Part shown: positions 17,997-26,147 of the stretch, one piece after another
Numbering within the stretch: the stretch's first letter is position 1
Layout of the letters: each line of letters begins with the position of its first letter
Assembly (NCBI GenBank): GCA_900472625.1
Contig: UCIT01000026.1
Span: 124,001 to 188,000 of the forward strand
Source: Hyphomicrobiales bacterium
GTDB taxonomy: Bacteria; Pseudomonadota; Alphaproteobacteria; Rhizobiales; Rhizobiaceae
Reading direction: 5' to 3'
Length of the DNA stretch: 64,000 nucleotides
Notes under the pieces: generated by a model
Told to the model about the DNA's origin: nothing
What the model saw: only the letters and a program-made list of their open reading frames with translations
Database searches by the model: none
Position numbers and translations under genes: made by a program

Positions 17997-18854
17997 CTAA
18001 GTAGACCTGCTGTTTCTTTTCCAAGCTCCGGGAGGCTGTCCTGTGATCTGGGAGAACACACGTGTCATGTGGCTCTGATCGGAAAAACCGCAAGCGATCG
18101 CGATTTCGGCAAGCGGCAAACCGTTCTGCAATAACTCTTTGGCTTTGCCGACGCGATACTCCGTCAGCCAGCGATATGGCGTCAGACCAAATGTCTGCTT
18201 GAACGACTTTATGAAGTAGCTGCGAGAGAGCTGGCAGGCGGTGGCCAGATCGGCGATCGAAAACGACACTGTCATGTGCGCAGCCAGGAATTCCGTCGCC
18301 TGTCGCTCTTGCCACGGTGCCAGCACACCTTTTTTTCTCGGCGGGAAGTGCAGGCCGCCATAGGTCTGCGTCAGATGAGTGAGGATGGCCAGATTTATCT
18401 GTTCGAGAAATAGCCGGCTCGTTTGAAGGGGTGCATCAAGTGCAGGCAGGAGGGCCTGCGCCAACCCGAGAATGACGCTGTCCTTCGTCCCCGGCGGGCA
18501 ATCGAAGCCCGAAAATTCCGGGCGGCCGACCTCGGCCAAAAAATCGCGAAGTCGGGAAAAAGGGATATGAAAACGCAGATTGTCGAACGGCGAAAGATGA
18601 TGGCATTGCCACTCGAAACGCTGGTCGGTGATGGCAAGCGTCCCTTTTTGGTGGCCGCCTTCAAAGATCAGCTCTCCGCCACGCCACAATCGATGCGACT
18701 GAAAATCTTTCAACTGGATGATGACATTGAACGCATCGGCGCAGGAAATCACCGGGCTTGGTGAAAGGTTGAAATCATCATAGCGGCTTCGCGTGATTAC
18801 GACGTCAGATACAGTCATCGTCGACAGGCAAATCCTCGCCACATCCTCAGACAT
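17997..18854 (-). CDS. AraC-family transcriptional regulator
   Basis: 285 residues. N-terminal ~165 residues form a sensor domain of the kind seen in regulators with IIQLKDFQSH and FHIPFSRLRDFL segments. The C-terminal 100 residues are the AraC domain with FSIADLATACQLSRSYFIKSF and LAEIAIACGFSDQSHMTRVF. The start is ATG 18854 with an AGGG ribosome site; a GTG 24 nt earlier is possible. The architecture matches the intact part of the frameshifted AraC gene at 12137 and the neighbour at 19001, so these look like paralogues. Targets unknown. Confidence 0.85.
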   Translation of the reverse strand: MSEDVARICLSTMTVSDVVITRSRYDDFNLSPSPVISCADAFNVIIQLKDFQSHRLWRGGELIFEGGHQKGTLAITDQRFEWQCHHLSPFDNLRFHIPFSRLRDFLAEVGRPEFSGFDCPPGTKDSVILGLAQALLPALDAPLQTSRLFLEQINLAILTHLTQTYGGLHFPPRKKGVLAPWQERQATEFLAAHMTVSFSIADLATACQLSRSYFIKSFKQTFGLTPYRWLTEYRVGKAKELLQNGLPLAEIAIACGFSDQSHMTRVFSQITGQPPGAWKRNSRST

Positions 18855-19000
18855 GCTGCCCTGTACTTGCTGGTTCACGAATCCCGTCTCACGTCGTTAC
18901 GGGCCCAAAGGCCATGCCACCACTTTTGCTTTGCGGCAGCAGCATACAACAATCGTGGTAAAAAACAGCGCTTTTTTTAATGAAAACGCGGAAAGGCGGT

Positions 19001-19912
19001 CTACTGTAGTCCACGCGATCGCCATGCGGCCGGCGTCAGTCCTGTTTCCCTGTGAAATACCTTGGTAAAATGACTCTGATCGGTGAAGCCGCAATCCTTC
19101 GCAATCGTCACCAGTGTCCTGTCACGTTGCCCCAGGAGTTCCTTGGCCCGCTCGACCCTGAGGTGGATCAGCCATTGGTGCGGCGTGGAACCGGTCGCCT
19201 GCTTGAACCCTTGAGAAAAGTGCCCGGCCGATAGGCCTATGGCAGCAGCAATAGCGGCAACCCGGATATCGTGGTTCAGATGATCAACCATAAAGGCCTT
19301 CGCTGCCCTTTCCTCCGATAGAGAAAGCGTGGTTTTGCGGCTGTCGTCACGGCGCGAAACCCCACTGTAGGTATGGAGAAGATGGGCGCATATCGCGATT
19401 GCTATGTGCTGTAGCGCCGGTGGAATTTGGCTTTCGCTCTGCTCCAGCAGCGCCAGCAGCGCCACACCGAGTTCGCACATGACCGCATCGAGCTCTCCTC
19501 GCCGGCACTGGAGATTATGGGGGGCAGCATCTGGAACAATGTCGGAAAGCTCTTCGAACAAACCTTGCGGAAGCGTAAACGCTAAAGCATCAAGGCGACT
19601 GTGCAGACAGATCGATGCACCTTCCACAAGATCAACCAAGCAGATCGACCCGCTGCGGTAATGGACCAGCGGCGAATGCGTGCCATCTGCCGCAACGTCG
19701 CAGTGATACGCGTCCTCCAGATAGAGCATCAGAAAATATCCGGGCTCCGCCGGCAGATCGACTGTAAAGGTCGCACCATCTTCAGCATCACGCTGCAGGT
19801 GCGTCATCGAAAAAATAGCCGACTTAAGTGGCTTTAGAGCGAGGCACGGTGCGCTCTCAAGGCCGAAATATTGCCCTGGTCTCACGTCAATCGTTTCACC
19901 ATCCTGCACCAC
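19001..19912 (-). CDS. AraC-family transcriptional regulator
   Basis: 303 residues, GTG start at 19912 with GGGAGA just upstream. Residues 1-195 are a sensor domain similar to the preceding AraC paralogue (a YHCDVAADGTHSPLVHYRSG segment and an LPQGLFEELSDIV segment). Residues 200-300 are the DNA-binding domain (IRVAAIAAAIGLSAGHFSQGF and LVTIAKDCGFTDQSHFTKVF). Same orientation as the AraC gene downstream, with 146 nt between them, so separate transcription is likely. Confidence 0.85.
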   Translation of the reverse strand: MVQDGETIDVRPGQYFGLESAPCLALKPLKSAIFSMTHLQRDAEDGATFTVDLPAEPGYFLMLYLEDAYHCDVAADGTHSPLVHYRSGSICLVDLVEGASICLHSRLDALAFTLPQGLFEELSDIVPDAAPHNLQCRRGELDAVMCELGVALLALLEQSESQIPPALQHIAIAICAHLLHTYSGVSRRDDSRKTTLSLSEERAAKAFMVDHLNHDIRVAAIAAAIGLSAGHFSQGFKQATGSTPHQWLIHLRVERAKELLGQRDRTLVTIAKDCGFTDQSHFTKVFHRETGLTPAAWRSRGLQ

Positions 19913-20309
19913 AACTCTCCCAGCTGGCTGCGCTCAATGCTGGGCCTCTCGAGAGTTCCAGCCTATTTCAGCTTGGTTCATGAAACAATAGTGAACAATG
20001 TGCTTCCATTGATCACACTCATGGGCTGCTCAACTAGATAACCCTTGAGATCTAATTGCATAGGCCTCTCATCTAATATTGTATAAGTCGATTGTGATTT
20101 GTACCGTTCGTTGCCGCTTGTCGGATGCTGTCAGGATCTGACGGCGTGGCGGGAATGTGGTGCTTCCATTGCGAGCGGTTGAATATTGAAGAAATTGCAA
20201 ATTCTCGCAATGCGTGTGTCACGTCAAAGTCACGACATCTGAGGGTAGGTTTGTGGTTAGTTACTTTAGTGAAATTACGTTGAGTGTTTCCTTTCAGTAG
20301 CAGGTTGGT
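19913..20309. other. Intergenic region between AraC and GNAT genes (divergent promoters)
   Basis: About 397 bp without a convincing gene, lower in GC than its surroundings. The 12-mer GTGCTTCCATTG occurs twice in direct orientation (20000-20011 and 20160-20171). CATTGCGAG (20167-20175) pairs with CTCGCAATG (20204-20212) as an inverted repeat with a 28-nt gap. These are candidate binding sites for regulation of either flanking gene. Confidence 0.45.
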
Positions 20310-20756
20310 ATGCCGGTCAGCGTCAGACGCATTGGTCATGCAGAGGCAGTTCGCAACGGAAGCATCATCGTTGAGGCCTACGCAGAGGCACCATGGCAAG
20401 AAAGCTGGAGCGAACAGGATGCGACAGCACGTCTTGCCGAACTAACAAGCACGCCCGGGAGCATCGGCTTCGCGGCTTTCGACAAGGAATGGCTTATAGG
20501 ATTTGCCTTTGCTTTGCCGCACACAGCCGCAATTGGCCCTGGACTGCACATCGCCGAGATCGCGATATTACCGCGATATCAAAGACAGGGAATTGGCTCG
20601 GCGTTATTGTCTGCGATTGAAAGCGAAGCCAAATCGCTTGGTTACCTGCACATATGGTTGGTATCGCGGCTGAGCGGTGGCGTAGCGGGATACTATCGCG
20701 CCAGCGGATATGATCAATCGACGACGCTGGGAGTTTACACCAAACGCATTGACTAG
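20310..20756 (+). CDS. GNAT-family N-acetyltransferase
   Basis: 148 residues of the GCN5-related acetyltransferase fold. The acetyl-CoA pyrophosphate loop is RYQRQGIGSALL (about residues 91-102), preceded by the beta4 strand HIAEIAILP and followed by a YYRASGY beta-bulge motif. Acceptor unknown. It is convergent with the end of the YcaO-TfuA operon, with a hairpin between. GNAT enzymes sometimes give self-immunity to peptide antibiotics, but nothing in the sequence shows that here. Confidence 0.82.
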   Translation: MPVSVRRIGHAEAVRNGSIIVEAYAEAPWQESWSEQDATARLAELTSTPGSIGFAAFDKEWLIGFAFALPHTAAIGPGLHIAEIAILPRYQRQGIGSALLSAIESEAKSLGYLHIWLVSRLSGGVAGYYRASGYDQSTTLGVYTKRID

Positions 20757-20758
20757 AG

Positions 20759-20781
20759 GCCGCGGTGGATGTCACCGCGGC
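20759..20781. terminator. Hairpin between GNAT gene and the YcaO-TfuA operon
   Basis: GCCGCGGTG (20759-20767) pairs with CACCGCGGC (20773-20781) around a 5-nt loop, between the convergent GNAT stop and the stop of the last operon gene. It probably serves as a bidirectional terminator; no T-run. Confidence 0.6.
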
Positions 20782-20802
20782 GCGCCAAGCTGGCGTAATG
20801 CG

Positions 20803-21057
20803 CTAATGCGTATTACGGCTCCCAGCAGCGCTGGCGTAAGTTGGGAACACTTCAGCGGACAACGAATCCGTCAGTTCACGATTGACGGCCTGGATGGCGA
20901 GTTCGAGCCAATGCATTGCACCGACAAGTTCGACATCTTCTGCGGCATACTTGGCGTAGCTGATCAGCCGTGCCAGCGCTGCAAGTTCTTTCAAGTCGTC
21001 CTGTGATCGTACGTTAGCGCCCTTACTATCTGCTGTCGGTCCGAACTTCTCAGACAT
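20803..21057 (-). CDS. Small acidic helical protein at the end of the YcaO-TfuA operon, 84 aa
   Basis: 84 residues, not recognised. The middle (DDLKELAALARLISYAKYAA, then VGAMHWLELAIQAVNREL) is predicted strongly helical, and there is no signal peptide and no cysteine. The start is ATG 21057, with GGGGAG 7 nt upstream. It is 104 nt downstream of tfuA on the same strand, so probably the last gene of the operon. It might be a precursor-binding helper, an immunity factor or a second precursor peptide. Only its reality as a gene (ribosome site, position, codon use) is supported. Confidence 0.65.
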   Translation of the reverse strand: MSEKFGPTADSKGANVRSQDDLKELAALARLISYAKYAAEDVELVGAMHWLELAIQAVNRELTDSLSAEVFPTYASAAGSRNTH

Positions 21058-21161
21058 CGTATTCTCCCCGCCGATTGTGCATATCATAGGGGCGCGGCGT
21101 CATGGACGCCCGTGAATAAAGCGTGAAACAACCTGAAGGCGCACCGGGCACTGTTTTGATT

Positions 21162-21857
21162 TTACATCGGAAACGTCTCGTTGAATTTCCATTCGCTTTT
21201 GAAGCTCTGCGACAGCTTATCGGCAGATCGAAGTGTCGTAAGCAGTTCGATTGCATCCGCACGTTTTTGATCAACGGTATTGGACAGGAGCAGAGCCAGA
21301 AGTTTGGACCGCTGCGGCGCGTTGAAAATATCGCACTTCTCGATGACCGTTCGCCAAGTGCGCGTCTTGAAGAAAATGGCGGCGGCCGCCTGCTCGATCT
21401 GTGCTCGCATCGCGCCGCTGAGTTGTCCTTTTTGGTGAATCAGCTCTAACGTCGCGCGAACATTGACAAGTGGAAGACTGAGAGCTTGGTAACCAAGCTC
21501 GGCTGGAGCATGCACAAGGGCGACGTCGGCATCATCGACTATCGCACCGCTTTCATAGTCGCGGAATATCCGACCGACTCCGACCATGCCGAAGGCCCTG
21601 CACTCGGCAGCACGCAAAGCCCCCATGCTCGCCCCACCGAACACAGCGATTCCTTGCGAGAGCGCATAGAGGATCTCCTTATGCCAGATGGGCGCGGTAT
21701 ATTCGAAGCCGCCGTCGATAATGCCAATGACGGTAGCGCCGCGTCTCGCCGCTCCCACAACGTCGCCCTGAAGAGCAGGCCTACAGACGGCGATAGCGTC
21801 GTCGCCGACGAGCGCTCGAGCATCCGGAAGGCTCGGACCTACAAATACGATCTTCAT
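21162..21857 (-). CDS. tfuA: TfuA-like protein
   Basis: 231 residues with the TfuA core (about 40-90): IGIIDGGFEYTAPIWHKEIL followed by FGGASMGALRAAE. TfuA was named from the trifolitoxin genes of Rhizobium, and the family works with YcaO enzymes to install thioamides: the proposed role is delivery or generation of the sulfur donor for the ATP-activated backbone amide. The ATG overlaps the ycaO stop by 4 nt (ATGA), so the pair is translationally coupled. Pairing with YcaO and a small upstream peptide gene strongly suggests a RiPP thioamidation system. Confidence 0.88.
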   Translation of the reverse strand: MKIVFVGPSLPDARALVGDDAIAVCRPALQGDVVGAARRGATVIGIIDGGFEYTAPIWHKEILYALSQGIAVFGGASMGALRAAECRAFGMVGVGRIFRDYESGAIVDDADVALVHAPAELGYQALSLPLVNVRATLELIHQKGQLSGAMRAQIEQAAAAIFFKTRTWRTVIEKCDIFNAPQRSKLLALLLSNTVDQKRADAIELLTTLRSADKLSQSFKSEWKFNETFPM

Positions 21858-23053
21858 ACCATCAATGCCTTGGAAAGCGCCCGGCTGCCAAACCGGCGTG
21901 CTCGCGCACCATCGGGGTTCTCTAGGGCCGGAATAAATATCTTGACGACGCTGAACGGAAGCGCTGCATCGCTAAGAGGAAGCGCCGCGACAAGGTCTAT
22001 CCCGGTACATCGCAGCGCGGCCAGCGTCCGCTCCAGATTTTGCGAAAGCGAACGAGGCACCGACGAAATTGAAGTCTCAAGAACCTTCGGCACAGCCGAA
22101 AATGCCAATCGCGTCTGCCGTGGCAAAGGCATGTGGAAAGTTTCACACGAGACGTCATCCCGCGCGCCACTGATGTAGGTCAAACGCGATTGCGCAGCTT
22201 CCGTCACGGCCCGGACCGCAGCCTTGACGGCAGACGGGTGGGCGCCGCTGCCGCCCGTGACCTCGACAAAACGAATGGCACCATCAGACAAAACAGCTAC
22301 CGGACCTATCAGAGCAGTAAAACATGGAATGGCGATATCGCTGGTGATATCGAAAAGGCGGAGGACTAGGCCGGCGGCCTCTATTCGTCTAACAAGATCA
22401 TCCAGAGACGGATCATCAAAAGCCTCGGGATCGACGCATCGCGAGAACCGGGCCTGATCACTACCGATCTGCCACAACACATGGGCATCGCGCTCAATCC
22501 GTTCGAGCACGCCGTGCAGGATCGCCTCCTCAAGAATATTGCCTGACGCCAGTCCATCGGAGGAGATCCAGAAGCGGCAATTCCTTGTCCGATCCAAAAT
22601 TGCGGCATCGACCGGAACGTAAACCGGCGTACCGGAAAGCAATTCCTCGGCGCAAGCCCATTCGATTTCCTCAGCTGCTCCGATATCGGCCTTGCCGACA
22701 CCGATCAGGCAATCGAGCAGCATTACCTGATGCTTCGAGGCGCGCAAGGCGTGCGCCGTCGCGCGTACGGTTTCGACAGCTGGTGAGCCTGCGACCGCGC
22801 GTTCCAGCGCCTCCATGACTGCGGATGCCTTCGCGTCATCGTCGCTCAAACCCTTGCCCTGAGCGACCACAATGGAACGCGAATTGGGCGCATAAGCGCA
22901 CCATACCGGGATTCCTATGTTATCGAGGCCGGTATGGCGGGCAACGCGCGTGATTCCGAAATCGCCCAGTATTGGCATGACGCGAGCAAGGGTTTCCGAT
23001 GCCGGCATGCACCGATCGGAATAACAGGCGTCCTTTCCAAGGGCTGTGAGCAA
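21854..23053 (-). CDS. ycaO: YcaO-family ATP-dependent peptide cyclodehydratase/thioamide synthetase
   Basis: 399 residues. The three YcaO ATP/Mg-binding motifs are visible: SAVMEALER (77-85), EEAILHGVLERIERDA (175-190) and EAAQSRL (285-291). The C-terminus ends FGSRALSKALMV and lacks the PxPxP tail of azoline-forming YcaO enzymes. In YcaO-TfuA pairs the enzyme phosphorylates a backbone amide oxygen so that sulfide can replace it. The start appears to be TTG 23053 with GAGG 5 nt upstream, overlapping the end of the 71-aa gene; the ATG at 23008 has no ribosome site and would drop 15 residues. Substrate is probably the peptide encoded just upstream. Confidence 0.9.
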   Translation of the reverse strand: MLTALGKDACYSDRCMPASETLARVMPILGDFGITRVARHTGLDNIGIPVWCAYAPNSRSIVVAQGKGLSDDDAKASAVMEALERAVAGSPAVETVRATAHALRASKHQVMLLDCLIGVGKADIGAAEEIEWACAEELLSGTPVYVPVDAAILDRTRNCRFWISSDGLASGNILEEAILHGVLERIERDAHVLWQIGSDQARFSRCVDPEAFDDPSLDDLVRRIEAAGLVLRLFDITSDIAIPCFTALIGPVAVLSDGAIRFVEVTGGSGAHPSAVKAAVRAVTEAAQSRLTYISGARDDVSCETFHMPLPRQTRLAFSAVPKVLETSISSVPRSLSQNLERTLAALRCTGIDLVAALPLSDAALPFSVVKIFIPALENPDGARARRFGSRALSKALMV

Positions 23054-23059
23054 TCTGCC

Positions 23060-23275
23060 TCAGCTGTCAACGTGACCGGCGAAGACTTCCTTGGCAGAGG
23101 ACACGGCAAGCGCGAAATCCACGCCTTTCACAAATGCCCCACCAAACTTCCGCAGATCCGCGGCTTTGGCGAGATCGCCAGTGACCGCATCAAGACGCGT
23201 GACTGTGCCTGCCTTGAAATCCGCCAGCCAAAGCTCCGTTTCACCGGCGACACCAAATACGACGACTTCTGCCAT
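23060..23275 (-). CDS. 71-aa protein directly upstream of ycaO; candidate RiPP precursor
   Basis: 71 residues beginning MAEVVVFGVAG and ending FAGHVDS, with no cysteine and no membrane segment. The ribosome site is good (GAGGGA before ATG 23275). It lies 21 nt after the regulator stop and 6 nt before ycaO, the usual place of a precursor gene. The C-terminal half (FGGAFVKGVDFALAVSSAKEVF) is Gly/Ala/Val-rich. A thioamide-forming YcaO modifies backbone amides, so lack of Cys/Ser/Thr is not against a substrate role. No known leader family (Nif11, NHLP) is recognisable, so it could instead be an accessory protein. Confidence 0.65.
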   Translation of the reverse strand: MAEVVVFGVAGETELWLADFKAGTVTRLDAVTGDLAKAADLRKFGGAFVKGVDFALAVSSAKEVFAGHVDS

Positions 23276-23296
23276 TGGGATTCCCTCGCTCCGTTG

Positions 23297-25141
23297 TTAA
23301 AAGCCGGCCTGCAATAGGCCCTCACGATAAAGATCCTTCTGCCACTGCTCCTTAAACGGAACGACGGCCAGCCATTTCTCCAAGTCGAACACCGGGTTCA
23401 GCGCGTTGGCGCGCTGGCGATAAATCTGCGCGCGTTTCCGATCTCCCATCATGGCACAGGCCGCCGCCGCGATGCGGTGGGCCGGAGCCTTGTCCTTCAT
23501 CGCCTCGACATAGGCGATCGTCTGCTCGTATTGCTCAATGAAATAACTTGCCCCCGCAGCGCACCAGAGATAGGCATCCGGTGAAATGGGATTGAGCGAC
23601 ATCGCCCGCTCGATCTTGGAGAGAGCATCCCGCGGACGGCCGGCATGCACAAGCGTGTCTGCGTGGCTGTAAATGACATCGGCAAAGTGCGGGCTCAACT
23701 CCTCCGCTAGGCTCAATGCCGCGACACTTTCGTCGACGTCGCCGAGATACAACTTAGTCACACCCAATTCGCGGTGACCGCCAGCTGACCATTCATCACG
23801 CTCGATTGCTTTCAGAGCGTTGGCTTCCGCAAGTCGCAGTAGCTCTGGATCACCCTGTGCGGTCACCAGCCATTCGCTGGTGTATGTTCTGGACAATCCT
23901 GTGAATGCAGGTGCGAAGTCCTGATTATGGCGCAAGGCCTCCTTGAAGGCATTTCTTGCCCTGCGGATATGCGGCAGGGTAAGCTTTCCCATAAGACTCG
24001 AGCCTATCAGATAAGAATGGTAGGCTTGCGCATTCGCTTCGAGCCTGAGCCGTGCACTCTCGTTACGGGCAAGTTCCTGCGCCACAGAAGAAGTCAATCG
24101 CTGCGCAATCAGCCGCCGCTGTATCGGCAGCGTTTCCGGCGTCATTGGAAAGCGGCCGGCCCACAGAATCTCGTCGGTCGGAAAGTATACCAGCTGGGCA
24201 TAGAGCCCCTCGCCGGATAGTTTCGTGTCGAGCAGATACGCGATGGAGTGACGAGCTACGACTGTTGACTTATCAGAGTCGCGGCGAATTTGTTCGGCCG
24301 TATGCGGCGCAACGATCGAGATATTCCGCAAAGCGCAAAGCTCGATCGTGACATCCTCGATCAACGCACTTGCGAGCGGCAGCGCCGGCGCATGCCCTTC
24401 TGCCACAGGAGGCAACAATACCAGGCGCGGCGGAGCGGATTGCTCTCGATCAACAGACATTTCGAGCGGAACGCTTGCGGAAATCAGCCTAACCGGCTCT
24501 GGATAAAGTTTGGCGGAAACTGTTCTTTCCATCCCATCTTTCAGGCCAGCGCCGCCGGGAAACTGCCGAAGCATCGCCCTTACAGGTTCATCTGTCGGCT
24601 CGCGCTCAAGGAGATAGAGGCCGGCACCAGACAAGATGCGGAAATCGTTTGCGGTTTCTGCAATAGGCAGCGCCTCGAACAGCGCCTCGCGCAGGATAAG
24701 ACGATGCGTTGCACTCTCGCGCGCAATCCACTCTTCGATCGACTTGGCTGCCGGACGCATGCTTGCCAGAAAGCCGCGCTGCAGCAGCGAGCTTATGGCA
24801 TCGAGCTTCACCAACGGTGATCCGGTGGTTTCCATTACCTGGAGGTCCGCTTCGACCGCCGTCGAGACCAACCGTATCGAGCTCGCCGTGATTTCCAGAG
24901 GCACTCCGACATTGTCGCCGTCTATGCCGCGAATTCGGGAGATCAGCTTGCGAAGGTTCAGCCCGGCCAGTTCGGCATCTGCATCGGCCCAAAGAAAGCT
25001 GGCCAACTCCGGACGGCTGAGTACCCGATCCTTACGCGTATGGAGATAGGCCATCATTTGGAGGCCTTTGGCGGGATAGCGAACGACGTTGCCAGTCGCG
25101 TCTGTCAGCATAAGCTCGCCAAATGTCTGCAAGCGATACAC
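23297..25141 (-). CDS. SARP-like regulator with TolB-like and TPR domains
   Basis: 614 residues. N-terminal winged helix of the SARP/BTAD type (about 1-95: LQTFGELMLTD, SRPELASFLWADADAE, LNLRKLISRIRG). A middle domain (about 255-345) resembles the TolB-like part of CadC/adenylate-cyclase-type regulators (ALIEDVTIELCALRNISIV and EILWAGRFP), and C-terminal TPR repeats run from ~370 to 590. No membrane segment. GTG start at 25141 with AGGG upstream, 5 nt after the XRE gene stop, so the two are coupled. As a pathway-specific activator it would control the peptide-ycaO-tfuA genes downstream. Confidence 0.83.
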   Translation of the reverse strand: MYRLQTFGELMLTDATGNVVRYPAKGLQMMAYLHTRKDRVLSRPELASFLWADADAELAGLNLRKLISRIRGIDGDNVGVPLEITASSIRLVSTAVEADLQVMETTGSPLVKLDAISSLLQRGFLASMRPAAKSIEEWIARESATHRLILREALFEALPIAETANDFRILSGAGLYLLEREPTDEPVRAMLRQFPGGAGLKDGMERTVSAKLYPEPVRLISASVPLEMSVDREQSAPPRLVLLPPVAEGHAPALPLASALIEDVTIELCALRNISIVAPHTAEQIRRDSDKSTVVARHSIAYLLDTKLSGEGLYAQLVYFPTDEILWAGRFPMTPETLPIQRRLIAQRLTSSVAQELARNESARLRLEANAQAYHSYLIGSSLMGKLTLPHIRRARNAFKEALRHNQDFAPAFTGLSRTYTSEWLVTAQGDPELLRLAEANALKAIERDEWSAGGHRELGVTKLYLGDVDESVAALSLAEELSPHFADVIYSHADTLVHAGRPRDALSKIERAMSLNPISPDAYLWCAAGASYFIEQYEQTIAYVEAMKDKAPAHRIAAAACAMMGDRKRAQIYRQRANALNPVFDLEKWLAVVPFKEQWQKDLYREGLLQAGF

Positions 25142-25146
25142 GGGCC

Positions 25147-25590
25147 CTACACTCCGTCTATCTCGGCACGATCCATACCATCCTGCTCGTGGACGATCAT
25201 GCCCGTTGAGCTAAGACTTCGTGCCAGCGCCAAAAGTTTCTGGCGAACATTCGGATCCTCGATCGCAATGAATGCCTTGCCGAGAGCTAGCCCTTCTTTA
25301 GAGGCCATAAAAAGAGCGACGGGATCGGTCTCCGGTCGCCCGCCGTCCTCGCCCGCAGCCCCCGCGCCGTTTTCGAAGAAGAAGCCCACTGGAACGCCAA
25401 AAATCTCCGCCATGCGGAGAAGGCGACTCGCGCCAATACGATTGATGCCTTTCTCATATTTCTGAATTTGCTGAAACGTGATGCCCAGAGCTTCCGCGAG
25501 ACTGGCCTGACTCATGCCAAGCAGCTTGCGGCGAAGCCTTACTCGCTCCCCGACATGACCGTCTATCGCGTTCGTAGACTTCGCCTTCAT
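25147..25590 (-). CDS. XRE-family HTH transcriptional regulator
   Basis: 147 residues with a Cro/C1-type HTH at about 13-68 (VRLRRKLLGMSQASLAEALG and QIQKYEKGINRI), and a C-terminal ~70-residue helical tail common in rhizobial XRE proteins. The ATG at 25590 has GGGGGAAG upstream. It is the first gene of the six-gene operon that contains ycaO and tfuA, so likely an autoregulator of the cluster. Ligand unknown. Confidence 0.87.
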   Translation of the reverse strand: MKAKSTNAIDGHVGERVRLRRKLLGMSQASLAEALGITFQQIQKYEKGINRIGASRLLRMAEIFGVPVGFFFENGAGAAGEDGGRPETDPVALFMASKEGLALGKAFIAIEDPNVRQKLLALARSLSSTGMIVHEQDGMDRAEIDGV

Positions 25591-25949
25591 GGCTTCCCCC
25601 GCGGAAATAGTAGGAATGCGCAGTTCATAATGAGGCTATCGGCAAAAAATGCAACCAAAAGTACACAGGCGGACAAGAATCTTTTTATATGGCTCTCGGC
25701 GTTGCACAAACTGTGGACAGCGCAGACAAGGCAAGCGAAAGCCGCAACCATTCCATTAAGAGCGCAACGGCGAATAAACTACTTTAAATAGTGTCACGCC
25801 GATTTCACACAATCGAGGCGATGAAACGACTATACTGCAATGCGAGAATTTACGATGCGTCCGGTCACCTACCGTGAAGGCGGCTATTACCGTCGCGGGC
25901 CGCAAAACTTGAACCCGCTCCGGGCGCGCATTTTGAAGGATAAAGCATC
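25591..25949. other. Promoter region of the XRE-YcaO operon and upstream of a small ORF
   Basis: About 359 bp, clearly more AT-rich than the flanks, with several A-runs near 25645-25690 and an imperfect palindrome ACTACTTTAAATAGT near 25790. It should hold the promoter of the leftward RiPP-like operon. A 64-codon ORF from 25840 is not convincing. Confidence 0.5.
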
Positions 25950-26147
25950 ATGCAGTTGCCTGCCATCGAAATCAGCCATGCAGATCGATTGTCCCTTTGC
26001 CGCAGGCAGATTGAAGAAGCCGTCCACCAGATGATCTTCGGCGACAAGCAGGTGGAGTTTTCTCCCGCTGAAATCGCAATGGCGATCGCTGATATTGCTG
26101 ATGACTACATCCTAACGATCTCCAAGAGACACCGGGCGACGCACTGA
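25950..26147 (+). CDS. Small hypothetical protein, 65 aa
   Basis: 65 residues, not recognised beyond looking like a small conserved helical rhizobial protein: LCRRQIEEAVHQMIFG, then EFSPAEIAMAIADIADDYIL, amphipathic, no membrane segment. GAAGGA stands about 11 nt upstream of the ATG. It is alone on the plus strand between the RiPP-like operon and the polysaccharide genes. Function unknown. Confidence 0.55.
   Translation: MQLPAIEISHADRLSLCRRQIEEAVHQMIFGDKQVEFSPAEIAMAIADIADDYILTISKRHRATH

Noticed and set aside
25840-26034. 64-codon plus-strand frame upstream of the 65-aa gene
   Set aside because: No ribosome site and low-quality composition; the overlapping 25950 gene has a better start and helical protein-like sequence.
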